Shown: one piece after another, positions 1 through 10,860 of the stretch
How positions within the stretch are numbered: position 1 is the first letter of the stretch
How the letters are laid out: every line of letters starts with the position of its first letter
Source of the DNA: Ailanthus altissimus
Taxonomy: Eukaryota; Streptophyta; Magnoliopsida; Sapindales; Simaroubaceae
Direction: 5' to 3'
Assembly: GCA_946807835.1 (NCBI GenBank)
Contig: CAMPEX010000001.1
Coordinates: forward strand, 7,951,001-8,015,000
Length of the DNA: 64,000 nt
Made by a program: the position numbers and the translations under genes
Notes under the pieces: generated by a model
What the model saw: only the letters and a program-made list of their open reading frames with translations
The model's database searches: none
What the model was told of the DNA's origin: nothing

Positions 1-271
1 AAATCTATTTCTCTAGAAAGCACGTGTTGTTCAACTCTCCTCATTAAAGTTTTTTTCTTTTGTGTTTTTTGAGTTGCGAATAGCTTTTTTTTCACTAACT
101 TCCTTTTGTTAATGCATCTAATAGTTTCACATGTCAATTTTAATTACCATGTATTAATATCTTATTGAAGTAGAAAATTAAGGTTATTACAAATTCTAAA
201 ACATGATTTTCTAATGTTTGTTCTCTTTTATCAATTTCCTCATTTCATAAAGACTAATTAAAAGAATATAT
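1..271. other. AT-rich flank, no gene seen
   Basis: No coding signal or repeat structure was recognised. The last five bases (267-271, TATAT) are the left copy of the target duplication of the adjacent solo LTR. Confidence 0.6.
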
Positions 272-2398
272 TGTTGAGAATTTAATATATATGGGTGTAT
301 GTATATGCTATTGTGTCTATTGCCTAAATACATATCAAATACAAATTTACCCGCGGAAGCGTGTAAATTACAATAAACATAATAACTAAATATATTAATC
401 ATATTAATATATTAGTAACGTTGAGTACTCACCTCAACGTGTAACGTTATACATGTATTTTTTTCAGAGTCCGCATGGAGACCAACTCGTAGGCAGTTCT
501 AGTCATCAACACGGTGGGCTTGGTGAGCTAGAACAACAGCCCTATACGCAGCACTAGGTTTAACTTTTAAACTCCAAAATAGTCGGGTGTGTTTTCATCC
601 TTTTCTCCAAAAGGATAAAAAATGGAGAGTTTGAAGTAATCCACCATTATTTCAAATGAAACCATAAAGAAAAATGAAACAATTTTATTTTTTCCCTTTT
701 TTTTCTTCTTTTTCTTTTCCTTCGGTTCCTTTTCCTTTTCTCTTCTTTCTCTTTTCTCTCTATTTCCCTTTCTTTCTCTCAGCCAAAATGGCTAACCTTT
801 CCTCCAAACTCATCTCTCTCTCTTTATATAATAATAATATAATATAATATAAATAATGGGTGCCAACTATTTGGCACCAAAAATATAATATTATTATATA
901 TAATATAATAATATATAATATAATATAATAAGATAGATATTTTAATTATTTAACAATTAAATAATTAAAATGTGAAATGACCATTTTGTCTCTCATAAAT
1001 AGTTACTAAGTTTATCCCTTAGTGGGTCCTACCAAATCATATACTTAGGTAAACTTAATTGAGAGTCCATAATACGTCACGTGTCATAATACAATTAGCA
1101 AATAACAATTTTTGACTAATTATTGTATTTAACACTTAAATACAAATATGCACGTATTTCTGTGGTAGTGCTGAATATTATTAGATTAAACATTTTAATT
1201 TGGCACGCTGTCCCAGTACACAAGGAGTACACTCCATATCGCGGGACTCTCTAGGTCCTATGCTTGATTCGTCAAATGGAACTATTCCATGAGTCCGTGA
1301 GCAATGCCCTACGCATACGTCACGGATATTACAAATCAGCGCGTTGAACCATACAAGCTGAGGTTACACGCAAATGTATAGTCCTTCCGTCATAATATCC
1401 AAGATGTGCGGGGATAAAGATTATCATCGTCAAATCCCCTAGTGCTCATCCAAGTCCTATCTCCAGACTAGTATCTCACTAAATAATATGTGCAAACTCT
1501 TTTTTCATATTGTTCCACCCTGACGGAACTCTTTCCCGAGATTAATACTTGTGGCCACAAGACTTTTTGAGATATAGTCTCGAAGCATCTGGATATCAAA
1601 CTCCATATGAGAGCTGACAAATCCCATATTTGTATGCACCGGACTCTATAAGCATCGGACCATACCCAGCGACACCCAGCAGTCACACCATGAAAGGTCT
1701 ATGACATGCGTGAAACCAAAGTATGGTGGATCACTTACAAGCCCACTTGACACTCAAGTCAAAGGACCACGTATATTACTCAACTCAAGAAGATCCGTTG
1801 ACGACTTATATAAGATGTCTATCGGAGGCCTCATGAGTCTGTCTTATATCCAGTCCTAACTAGATACCCATATGTCAATACGAGCTCCAAGCTCACAGTA
1901 GGTTAAGAACGACCATCTATACCCTATAGGTACGACATATGCTGATCTATATATAAAGGTATCCACCGACAGACCTGCATCGGTAGAAATAGATTAGGGA
2001 CAATAATTCGTGAACATACTTACATAACTAGCATTTCCTGGCACTCATTTGTAACTCTTGCAACTATACAGTTACTAGTATATTCTCAGGTCTATGTCTC
2101 ATTACAGACAAGGCTCTAACTCTTAGATCTGCTGAGTATTATAACAAGCTAACACTTAACTATGCTACCATTTAGCATTTATATCTTTTAGCGTGGCTGA
2201 CTATGAGCCCTTATCTAAACTCCTTTAGATCTAATCCAAACTCCTTTAGATCTACAATGTCTGTAACGTTACATGCATAGTACCATATTAATGGGTATTA
2301 ACGATTTAATGAGAATATACACTTGTATAAATATACACTTGTATAAATACACAAGTATAAGTACATTCAGGAATAACACATAAGCACCAACCGTAACA
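272..2398 (-). mobile_element. Solo LTR of a Ty1-copia-type retrotransposon (copy C1)
   Basis: Read on the minus strand the sequence starts TGTTACGG at 2398 and ends CTCAACA at 272, the TGTT/AACA ends shared by the whole LTR family in this window. It is flanked by an identical 5-bp duplication, TATAT, at 267-271 and 2399-2403. No primer-binding site follows the 3' end, so it is a solo LTR, normally the product of recombination between the two LTRs of a full element. Its length of 2,127 bp agrees with the copia LTRs at 8035-10173 and 38029-40175. An open frame at 1468-1686 recurs in the LTR at 3881-4177, but it is simply LTR sequence and I do not call it a gene. Confidence 0.9.
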
Positions 2399-2469
2399 TA
2401 TATCATATCAAAACATTATATTTAGCATGTTTTTAATATAATATTGTATAATTAACTATAAATATTTAT

Positions 2470-2560
2470 GAAAAATTTTACAAATAACAAAAAATTGGCC
2501 CACTTAACTATTTTAGCCATACTTTAAAATTTGTAACTTATTTAGCCAAACACAATATTT
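2470..2560 (+). repeat. Left terminal inverted repeat of MULE1
   Basis: Pairs with 16140-16234 in inverted orientation with scattered mismatches. The shared core reads through ACTTAACTATTTTAG and AACTTATTTAGCCAAACAC. Confidence 0.85.
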
Positions 2561-3090
2561 TTAGATGAAAATACCCTCATCTTATATATGAGTTCACCCG
2601 TCAAAAAAACAAATACAAATCTTTTTCACATTCTTATTTGTCCCAAGGAAAAAAATACAAATATTTTAAGATTTTAAATGGAAATTAATCAGCATTCACC
2701 GAGAATCACATTACCTGAATAAACAAAAAGGTAAGATTGAAATGTATTATGATTTATGTTGTTTATAATTTAATATCTTGAGGATGTTTGTAGTCATTAA
2801 ATTGAATATATATATATATATATTTAGATCAAAAGATATTTATTTTTTGTAAACAAAATTGTGTATAAATAAGATGTATTGTGTTACCGTATGATAGGTG
2901 ATTTGAAAGAAAAACCAAAAAAGCATCGTGCTGATTGATCAGTGACTATCGTGCTATGACTTAGGCACCATAGAAACCTATCACACTAAGTAATGGGCGC
3001 AATAAGTTTCTATCAACCCCAAAGAACAATATTTTGGTATTTTATTAATTTATTAATTTATTAATAATTTTTAATTTTTGTTAATATAGA

Positions 3091-3180
3091 TACTATAGAG
3101 ACTAAGCACTTCTGGTATATTTTAAGAGAAGATGTGAGAGTTCCAATAATGACAAAGAGAGATATACTGGATACCGAAGC
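3091..3180 (+). pseudogene. Possible N-terminal piece of MULE1 transposase
   Basis: A short open stretch, rich in charged residues and ending just before an LTR insertion, runs in the same direction as the transposase remnants at 5181-5930 and 10190-10860. The assignment rests on position inside MULE1 rather than on a recognised motif. The LTR at 3181 cuts it off from the rest. Confidence 0.35.
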
Positions 3181-5180
3181 TGTTAAGATCGGTGCACACG
3201 TGCCATCTTTGAATGTACATATATTTGTGTATTTATAAAAGTGTACATTCTTATTAAATCGCTAATACTAATTTATATGATACTAAGCATGTAACGTTAC
3301 AGACATTATAGATCTGAAGGAGTTCGGATCAGATCTAAAGGAGTTTAGATAAGGGCTCATAGTCAGCCACGCTAAGAGATATAATGCTAAATGATAGCAT
3401 AGTTAAGTGTTAGCTAGTTATAATACTCAGCAGATCCAAGAGTTAGAGCCTTGTCTGTAATGGGACATAGACCTGGGAATATACTAGTAATTGTATAGTT
3501 GCAAAAGTTTCAAATGAGTGCCAAAAAATGCTAGTTGTGTAAGTATATTCTCGAATTATAGTCCATGATCTATTTCTACCGATCCAGGTCTGTCGGTGGA
3601 TACCTTTATATATAGATCAACATATATCGTACCTATAGGGTATAGATGGTCGTTCCTAACTGACCATGAGCTTGGAGCTCGTATTGACATAAGGGTATCC
3701 AGTTAGGACTGAATATAGGACAGACTCACAAGGGCCTCCGATAGACATCTTATATAAGCCGTCAACGGAGGCTCCTCTTGAGTTGAGTAATATATGTGGT
3801 CCTTTGACCTAAGTGCCACAGTGAACTTGTAAGTGGTCCATCATGCTTTAGTTTCACGCATGTCATAAACCTTTTATGGTGTGACCGCTGGATGTCACTG
3901 GGTATGGTCTGATGCTTATGGAGTCCGGTGCATACAGATATGGGATCCGTCAGCTCTCATATGGAGTTTGATATCCAGATGCTTCGAGACTGTATCTCAG
4001 AAAGTCTTGTGGCCACAAGCAATCATCCCAGGAAAGAGTTCTGCCAGGGTAGAACAATATGGCAAAGGAGTTTACGCATATTGTTCAATGAGATATAAGT
4101 CTGGAGATAGGACATGGATGAGCACAAGGAAATTTGATGGTGACAATCTATATCCCCACATATCTAGGATATCATGACGGAAGGACTATACGTATGCGTT
4201 GTAATCTCAGCTTGTATGGTTCAATACACTGATTTGTATATCCGTGACGTGTGCGTGGGGCATTGCTCACGGACTCATAAAATAGTTCTATTTGATAAAT
4301 TGGGCGTAGGACTTAGGGAGTCCCACGATATGGAGTGTACTCGTTGTGCATTGGGGTAGCGTGCTAGATTAAATTGTTTAATTTAGCAATATTCAGCAAT
4401 ACTACAAGAATACGTGCGTGTCTATATTTAAGTGTTAAATATAGCAATTAGTTCATAATTGTTATTTACTGATTATATTATGATACGTAGCACTTTATGT
4501 GATTTGATGGGACTTACTAGAGGATAAACTTGGTAACTATTTATGAAGGGCTAAATGGTCATTTTTTACTTTGATTATTTAATAGTTAAATAATCAAAAT
4601 ATCTTTCTTTTTATATTATATAATATATTATATTATATTATATATATATATATATAGAAAGAAAGAGAGAGGGAGAGATGATTTTGGCCAATTTGGCCGG
4701 ATGAAGAAAAAGAAGAAATGGAGAAGAGGAAGAAGAGAAGAAGAAGAAGAAGAAGAAGAAGAAGAAAAAAAATAGGGAAAAGTGAAATTGTTTCTTTTCT
4801 CTATGCATCAAATTGAAGTAATGGTGGATTACTTCAAACTCTCTATTTCTTATCATTTTGGAGAAAAGAATATAAACACACTCCCGACCATTTTGGGGAT
4901 TAAGAGTTAATCCCAAGTTGAATACAGAGCTGCTGTTCTAGTTCGCCAAGCCCACCGTGTTGGTGACTAGAACTGCACACAAGTTGGTCTCCATGCGAAC
5001 TCCAAGGAAACACGTGTATAACATTAGACGTTGAGGTGAGTTCTCTACCCTATTAATATATTAATATGATTAATATATTTATTTATTGTGTTTATTATAA
5101 AATTTATACGCTTCCGCTGAGTTAGGTAATAGACACAATTACACATGCATACACCCACACGTGCCTTAGATCCGCCAACA
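3181..5180 (+). mobile_element. Solo LTR of the same copia family, inverted relative to C1 (copy C2)
   Basis: It begins TGTTAAGATC at 3181 and ends CCGCCAACA at 5180, and it matches the solo LTR at 272-2398 along its length in opposite orientation. No primer-binding site follows, so it is a solo LTR or LTR fragment. The flanking pentamers (GAAGC at 3176-3180, AAAAC at 5181-5185) agree at only three of five bases, so its duplication has decayed or the ends are off by a few bases. It contains a GAA-rich simple repeat at about 4727-4767. Insertion here interrupts the MULE1 transposase region. Confidence 0.85.
4727..4767 (+). repeat. GAA trinucleotide microsatellite
   Basis: A run of AAG/GAA units lies inside the LTR. 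It gives the poly-Phe/poly-Ser appearance of the antisense open frame at 4638-4916, which is therefore not a gene. Confidence 0.85.
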
Positions 5181-5971
5181 AAAACATTGCCATTACAGTC
5201 TTAATGATGTGACTTATGAACAACTTTAGAACTTATTTTGTTATAGAATTGGAGTTAATTCTGATCAGTATAGTTTCATCATAAAAATTTTGATCCTATA
5301 ATAAATATGAATGTTATACCATTGTCAATCCAAAGTGATCAAGCATTACAGTTTTATTTGGGGTTAATAGAATAGGTTTTATACCATTATATGTTAATAT
5401 AGATTTTACACCATTTATTCCTGATGAGATTACACAAGTTACTGTGAAGAGCCAACAATCTCCTTATAACCACTTCATGTCCACAAGCGGTAGTAACCAT
5501 GTTAGTACCATGATGCCAACATTACCATCTGAGGACATCCCAACCAATAAGTCATACAACTACAATTTTTTCTTACTAAAGTACAATAATGACATACCTT
5601 ATGCTCATTTTGATAGCCATATAGATTGGTTTGAGTATGCTTACGATGAAGGTAATACCGATGATGATGGAGACCACTTTTTAAATGATTATGAGATGGT
5701 TTAAATGATATAAAAGAAGGAGGCAAATTCCACTTGTCAGATTATCAGAGAGAAAAGCTTCATGATTTATGTCCAACACTAGTAGTTGAACATGACAATA
5801 TGGTTCAACCACATAACCCATTTCATTTTGTCCCTCAAATACCACATTTTGACTTCAATTTATCATATGGGGCATCAAGCTCAAGAATTGAAGAAGTAAG
5901 TTCAGAATTTATTTCTTAACAAGAAAGCAATATATGATATTTTCAGTATACATGCATTGAATGATGATAGG
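5181..5971 (+). pseudogene. MULE1 transposase, N-terminal part, decayed
   Basis: Reading right, this stretch encodes an acidic segment (open at 5444-5704 and 5734-5919) containing DIPYAHFDSHIDWFEYAYDE and an Asp-rich run. Upstream, 5200-5440 has in-frame stops. The composition and order resemble the N-terminal region of plant MULE transposases, and the piece lies between two insertions inside a MULE with clear ends. The central DDE catalytic core, expected next, is absent because the copia fragment begins at about 5972 and transposase sequence resumes only at 10190, already C-terminal. Assignment of this piece to the transposase is an inference from context and orientation. Confidence 0.5.
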
Positions 5972-6826
5972 AAAGCAAATACCTGAGGGAGCCTTCTTCA
6001 AGCTTGCAAGATACCTAGGGCAGTTGCGTTTCCAGTGCCCCTCATCGCTGCAAAAGAAACATTTTCCTTTTGCCTTGCTTTTCTCTAGTGGTTTGGATAT
6101 CGGTCGCTTCTGAGGACCCATTCGGGGTATCTGCCTCATCTTTTGTTTCTTCTTACCCTTGGACTTCCCTGAAGCCTTCGGGGTAGAAGATGAAGCACCC
6201 TGAACGAGGAGGGCAGAGCCTCCTTTATGAATATCCTCATATGCTGTCCTCAACATGTTATGAAGTTCAGCATAAGTGGGGTTCAATTCTTGCATATTAA
6301 AGTTCATGATGAATTGCGTAAATGACCCCGGAAGCGACTGGAGAATCAAACTATTCCCCAAACTATTGTTTAACGAAATTTCCATAGTCTCAAGCCTCTC
6401 AATATATCTGATAATTTTAAGGACATGAGGACTCACTGGACTACCCTCAGGAAGTCTAGCCTGAAAAAGTGCTTTGGCGACACGATATATCTCAATCTGA
6501 GGTCTATCACCAAAGAGCTCCTTCAGGTGAAGCATGATGCTACTAGCATTCTCCATATGGAGATGCTCTCTCTGTAGGTCATGAGACATCGAGGCAAGGA
6601 TGTAAGATTTAACTTTTAAATCTTCATCCAGCCATTTCTGATATGTCACCCTCTCTTCTGGGGTGGCATCAACAGAAACTCCTGAGGGCATTTTCTGATC
6701 AACAATATACCCAAGCCTTTCAGAATTCAGAACAATTCTGAGATTAGTCATCCATTCTGAATAGTTATCAGCACCCTTGAGTTAGTTGGCATCTAGAATG
6801 CGCATCAAAGGGTTGTTTGAAGTCAT
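5909..6826 (-). pseudogene. Ty1-copia gag with CCHC zinc knuckle, broken
   Basis: Gag coats retrotransposon RNA in virus-like particles. The natural start is the ATG at 6826, giving the usual plant copia opening MTSNNPLMRILDAN. A TAA at 6784-6782 stands where the fifteenth codon should be, and the frame then stays open for another 290 or so codons. The body matches the UBN2/gag-polypeptide family, with LKELFGDRPQ and a helical region typical of it. A lysine-rich linker leads to a CCHC knuckle, CFFCSDEGHWKRNC, at about residues 256-269. After PSG at about 5972 the protein no longer resembles gag or protease, and the remaining 20 residues are read from the junction. With a premature stop and no pol it cannot support transposition alone. 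Confidence 0.85.
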
Positions 6827-7058
6827 ATTAATCTTCACAAGACAAAATAAAATAGATATGAATCAGCAGATTATTAATTAATCAAATCGCTAATTAAAAC
6901 GTTTTAAATCATGGGTATAACAATTATACAATTTTTAATTTAAAAACGCCCTCCCACTGCTTTACATAATCCCTTTAATCTCTCTAACGAGATAACGATA
7001 GTTTAAGAATTTTTAAACTATACAGTGAGAAGTGGACCCCACTGGCATTTTACTCCAG

Positions 7059-7344
7059 CCTCACGCTAAAGCAATATTGGCCTTTGTAAACCCAATAGGT
7101 AGACAACTCTTGTCAATTGCAACTCTTACAACTGATCCTAAATACACCTTATCCTCACGCTAAAGCAATATTGGGTAAGTGTATTTCAGATTAACTTGCC
7201 AATCATCAAATATATGTTACTGACATTATCCTCATGCTAAAGCAATATTGGATAACATGTTCGCATATATTTGACTCATCTCATGTTTTACCGGCATTAG
7301 ATTAAATCACACCGACCAAATCCCTCACGCTAAAGCAATATTGG
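7059..7344 (-). repeat. Four-copy spaced motif in the copia A leader
   Basis: Four copies of a 22-bp motif, in element orientation beginning CCAATATTGCTTTAGCGTGA, lie at 7323-7344, 7230-7251, 7153-7174 and 7059-7080. One copy has a single change (CATGC for CACGC on the plus strand). Starts are 93, 77 and 94 bp apart and the DNA between them is unrelated. The motif contains the palindrome CAATATTG. The copia leader at 40.9-41.3 kb has the same motif at nearly the same spacing. Confidence 0.9.
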
Positions 7345-7665
7345 GAAAGACCATAGTGACCTATCTAATACCGTATTGACAAGACGGATCATTAAAATAT
7401 TAACACATAACACAATAATATTTAATCTGATTAAGAGAGATTTTAAATACAGGCACTCATCTCAATGAGAAGGTTATTCTCAATCAATTATTCAATCATG
7501 TGCAAACACAACTAACCCCTATCAGTGGGGTTCCCTTGTGGTTACCAACATGAAAAAAAAATAATTTTTCTGGTTTATCATGTAAATTAATAACTCTTAT
7601 TATCACAACTCATAAACCCCCCACATTGCATAAAATAAAAATAAAAAAAATTACTCTTTTTTTTT

Positions 7666-7905
7666 TGGTATGAACGCCGCCGCGTTGTTCTTTCAGCGCT
7701 ACGGCGCCAGGGCTTCAAAAGCCTCAGCTTTGCGGCGCTCATTTACCACCGCTGGGGCGCTGCACGGCAGTGCTTTCAGTGCTGGAGCGCCATGTACTCA
7801 GCGCCCCCGCGATAATCATCACTGGCGCATTATACACTTAGCGCCCCAGCGTTCATATGAACGCTGCCGCGCTGAACATGAGCGCTGCGGCGTTCCAGGG
7901 ACTAT
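7666..7905 (-). repeat. GC-rich island of degenerate AGCGC motifs in the copia A leader
   Basis: In a window that is otherwise very AT-rich, this 240-bp stretch is packed with CpG-rich words such as GGGGCGCT, GCGCCCCCGCG, AGCGCCCCAGCG and GCGCTGCGGCG in both orientations. The open frame at 7670-7978 is a by-product of this composition. It lies between the primer-binding site and the spaced leader motifs. Confidence 0.8.
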
Positions 7906-8020
7906 TTTTTCAATTTTGCATTTTCAACACTTGAATTGCATCCAAACACCCCCAGAACTTGTCATACAACTTAACTAACATTTAGCCAAGTCTAAAAAAC
8001 ACCCAAAACAACACAAAATT

Positions 8021-8032
8021 GCTCTGATACCA
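8021..8032 (-). other. Primer-binding site of copia A
   Basis: On the minus strand it reads TGGTATCAGAGC, complementary to the 3' end of plant initiator methionine tRNA. It is separated from the LTR end (AACA at 8035) by two bases. This fixes the orientation of the element and marks 8035-10173 as its 5' LTR. Confidence 0.95.
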
Positions 8033-8034
8033 AT

Positions 8035-10173
8035 TGTTGGTGGTTGTACATTCATGGGTGTTTGCATGTGGGTTTTGTGTTTAATCACAATTTATACATA
8101 TCTCATACATATAATGAAGTAGCGGAAGCTTAAAACATTGCAGTAAACACAATCATAATATATTAATCAGAAGCGAAATTGAGAAATAACCCTTGAAGCC
8201 TTTGGTTGGAGATTGTTGAAGTCCACCAAAATGTTGTCTTTGATCAATTCTAGTAATCAACAATGGTGGGTTTGATTATCTAGAATGACAGCTTTTGATC
8301 CAGCACTTGTTTAACTACTTAAACTTGTGTTCTTGATTTTTTCTTTTGATTAACACTTAATCAATTAATCAAAAACCTATTTTGCTAAATTAGTTTTAAG
8401 CCTTAAAAGAAAATAATGAATTCAACTCTTGAATCCATTAATTAGAAGACAATTTCTCTTTTCTCTCTTTGTAAAATGGCTGACCTAATTTTGCAAAATC
8501 AAATTAACAAAAACCTTGTGAATTTAATTTACATTTTTTTTATTTATAAAAATGAATTTAATTTCATTTCATAACACTTAATTTCACTTAATTTCAATTT
8601 GAATTTAATCTAACCTAATCATAGTTAACTCTTAACTTTAGTTAGGTTAAACTAACATTTAAATATTCTAACTATAGTTAACACTTAACTCTAGTTCATT
8701 AAAAGAATATTTAAATATTTAAACTATAGTTAACTGACTTAACCATGGTTAGGTTAACTTTTACTTAACCATTAAGTATAGTTAATCTAACTTAACTAAA
8801 TGGTTAACTCTTAACCTTAGTTAAACTTAAATTGTTTATTCAACAATTAAATGAATAAATATTTATTTGAATTATTTAACAATTAAATAATTATCAAGTA
8901 AAATTACAATTATGTCCTTACTCGGTTACCAAGTTAACCTAAAGTGGGTTCCACCATCTGACCATATACTTTAGTTAACATAAACTTAGTAAATTGCTAG
9001 ATTTTACTGTATTGAACTATTCAATACGGTACGCTGCCCAAGTGCTCAAAGAGTACATTTCATATTGGGACTCCCTAGGTCCACGCCCGATTCGTCAAAT
9101 GAAACTATTTCATAAGTCCGTGAACTATGCCCCACGCACACGTTACGGATATTACAAATTAGCGCGTCAGACCATACATGTTGAGGTTACTCCATATTCG
9201 TATAATCCTTCCGTCATTATATCCAGGATGAATGAGATATAGATCATTACCGTCAAATCTCGATAATTTCATCCATTACTTTATTATCTTCAGATTCGTA
9301 TCTTTATGAACAATTTACGCAAATATTTTTGCTATAATGTTCGAACCTGTAGGAAACTCATTTCCCAGGTGGATTGCTTACGGCCATAAGACTTTACAAG
9401 ATACAATCTCGAAGTTCGGATATACTACCCATCTATGTGAGCTGGCGGATCCCATATCTACGCACACCGAACTCCATGAGCATCGGACCATACCCAGCGA
9501 CACGTAGCGGTCAGACCATGAAAGGTCTCTGACATACGTGGAACCAAAGTATGATGGATCTCCCACAAGTTCACCGTGGCGCTCAGGTCGAAAGACCACA
9601 AATACTACTCAATTCGAGAGGAACTTCCTTTGACGGTTTCATAGGATGTCTATTGGGGTCCTCTTGAGTCTGTTCAGTATCCAGTCCTAACTGAATACCT
9701 GTATGTCTATATGAACTTCAACCAAGCTCATGGTTAACTAAGAATAACCATCTGTACAATACAGATATAGACATACACTAATCTATGTGTATCACCGATA
9801 GACCCTCATTGGTGAACGTAGATCAGGAACTCTTTATTTTAGAAGATACTTCCATAATGACATTTCTTAGTCTCTATTGCAACTCTTTGCAATTATGTCA
9901 TTACTAGTAGATTCTCAGGTCTTTGTGACATTATTGATTAAGTTCTAATTAATTAGAACTCGCTGGCTATTATAACCTGCTAACTCTTAGCACTGGTCTA
10001 AACTTCTTCAAACCAGATATGAACTTACTCAGATCATATCATGTCTATAATGTTACAAGCTTAATTACCATTCATTAAAAGATATTAGCGATTTAATAAA
10101 ATATGTATTGTATAAATATTACAAACTAAATATTCATACAAACTGGGATGGCGTGTAAGCACATACCCTAACA
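8035..10173 (-). mobile_element. 5' LTR of copia A
   Basis: It begins TGTTAGGG at 10173 and ends CCAACA at 8035 on the minus strand (2,139 bp), followed by the primer-binding site. It aligns with the other LTRs of the family at 272-2398, 3181-5180 and 38029-40175. For example, all share the block around GGTCTGACCGTTGGGTGTCA and its variants. Open frames at 8994-9242 and 9378-9599 are LTR sequence. Confidence 0.92.
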
Positions 10174-10189
10174 ATTTGTTGTCTAATTT

Positions 10190-10860
10190 TTAAAGCTAAA
10201 TGAATAACATGCGAGCCATGAAACCTAAGATTGTACAGTATTTGGAGGAAGAGATTGGTTGCATCAAGTAAGCCCGATCAGTGAGTGTATTTAGAATATA
10301 TGATATTATGACAATTAATATTACATAAAATATCAATACAATGGCAAAGTCTACTCATTCCCTACCTATAACTGCACTAGCTAAATGGATATAGGAGTTA
10401 ACACAAAATTGTTTTTATAAAAGGAGAGAGGCTGTACAAAAAATGACCATTCACTTGATCACATAGGTCAACGATAAGTTACAAAAGTACAAAGATCAAT
10501 ATTTGAGAATGACAGTCAATCCAGCTGACGACTATAAGTTTGTTGTGAAGGATGGCAGTAAGAATGGGATAGTCGACGTAGTCACAAAATATACAGTTAT
10601 AAGAAATTTGACTTTCACCAACTAACATAAGTCCATGCAATATCCGTGTGTAGACATGCTAGGTGACAACATATAAGTCTTTGTTCACGCTATTACACGA
10701 TTTAGACTTTATTAACTACATATAGCAATTCAATAAATCTTGTTGACCATCCGTCGGGTTAGATTATTCCAGACGAGGTGCAAAATTTTCAGATACAACC
10801 ACCAGTTGCACTAGACAGTCGGGAAGGCTTAGAGAAAAATGTTTACCATCCCAAAAAATA
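10190..10860 (+). pseudogene. MULE1 transposase, C-terminal part, decayed
   Basis: From 10341 one frame reads MAKSTHSLPITALAKWI, stop, then a segment with FYKRREAV. This is the region of MULE transposases downstream of the DDE core. Further along are VNPADDYKFVVKDGSKNGIV and, after more stops, YPC, corresponding to the stretch that leads into the SWIM zinc finger. The CxC expected just before it is not present (TVIRN stands there). At least three in-frame stops are visible, so the gene is dead. It runs in the same direction as the piece at 5181-5971, and the copia fragment plus a deletion separate them. Confidence 0.7.

Larger units (their letters stand above)
5972..10173 (-). mobile_element. 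Ty1-copia retrotransposon A, 5' portion only (LTR, leader, gag)
   Basis: On the minus strand the order is LTR (10173-8035), primer-binding site (8032-8021), a leader of about 1.2 kb, then gag (from 6826). After the gag zinc knuckle and the codons for AlaProSerGly the homology stops at about 5972. No protease, integrase, reverse transcriptase or 3' LTR follows, so the element is truncated. The MULE transposase core that should border it is also missing, so one deletion may have removed both. The flank at 10174-10178 (ATTTG) cannot be matched on the other side because that end is gone. Confidence 0.85.

Noticed and set aside
1468..1686. Open frame with a close relative at 3881-4177 (starts MTAGC and continues with WVWSDAY)
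   Set aside because: Both lie in LTRs of the same family at the same position. Similarity comes from LTR homology, and the other two LTRs (8035-10173 and 38029-40175) do not keep the frame.
4638..4916. Minus-strand frame rich in Phe and Ser
   Set aside because: It is the translation of a GAA microsatellite inside an LTR.
7059..7344. Spaced repeats resembling a CRISPR array
   Set aside because: The host is a plant, spacing is irregular and the array sits in a retrotransposon leader.
7670..7978. A 102-codon Ala/Arg-rich frame
   Set aside because: Caused by the GC-rich motif island. No homology, and it runs opposite to the element.
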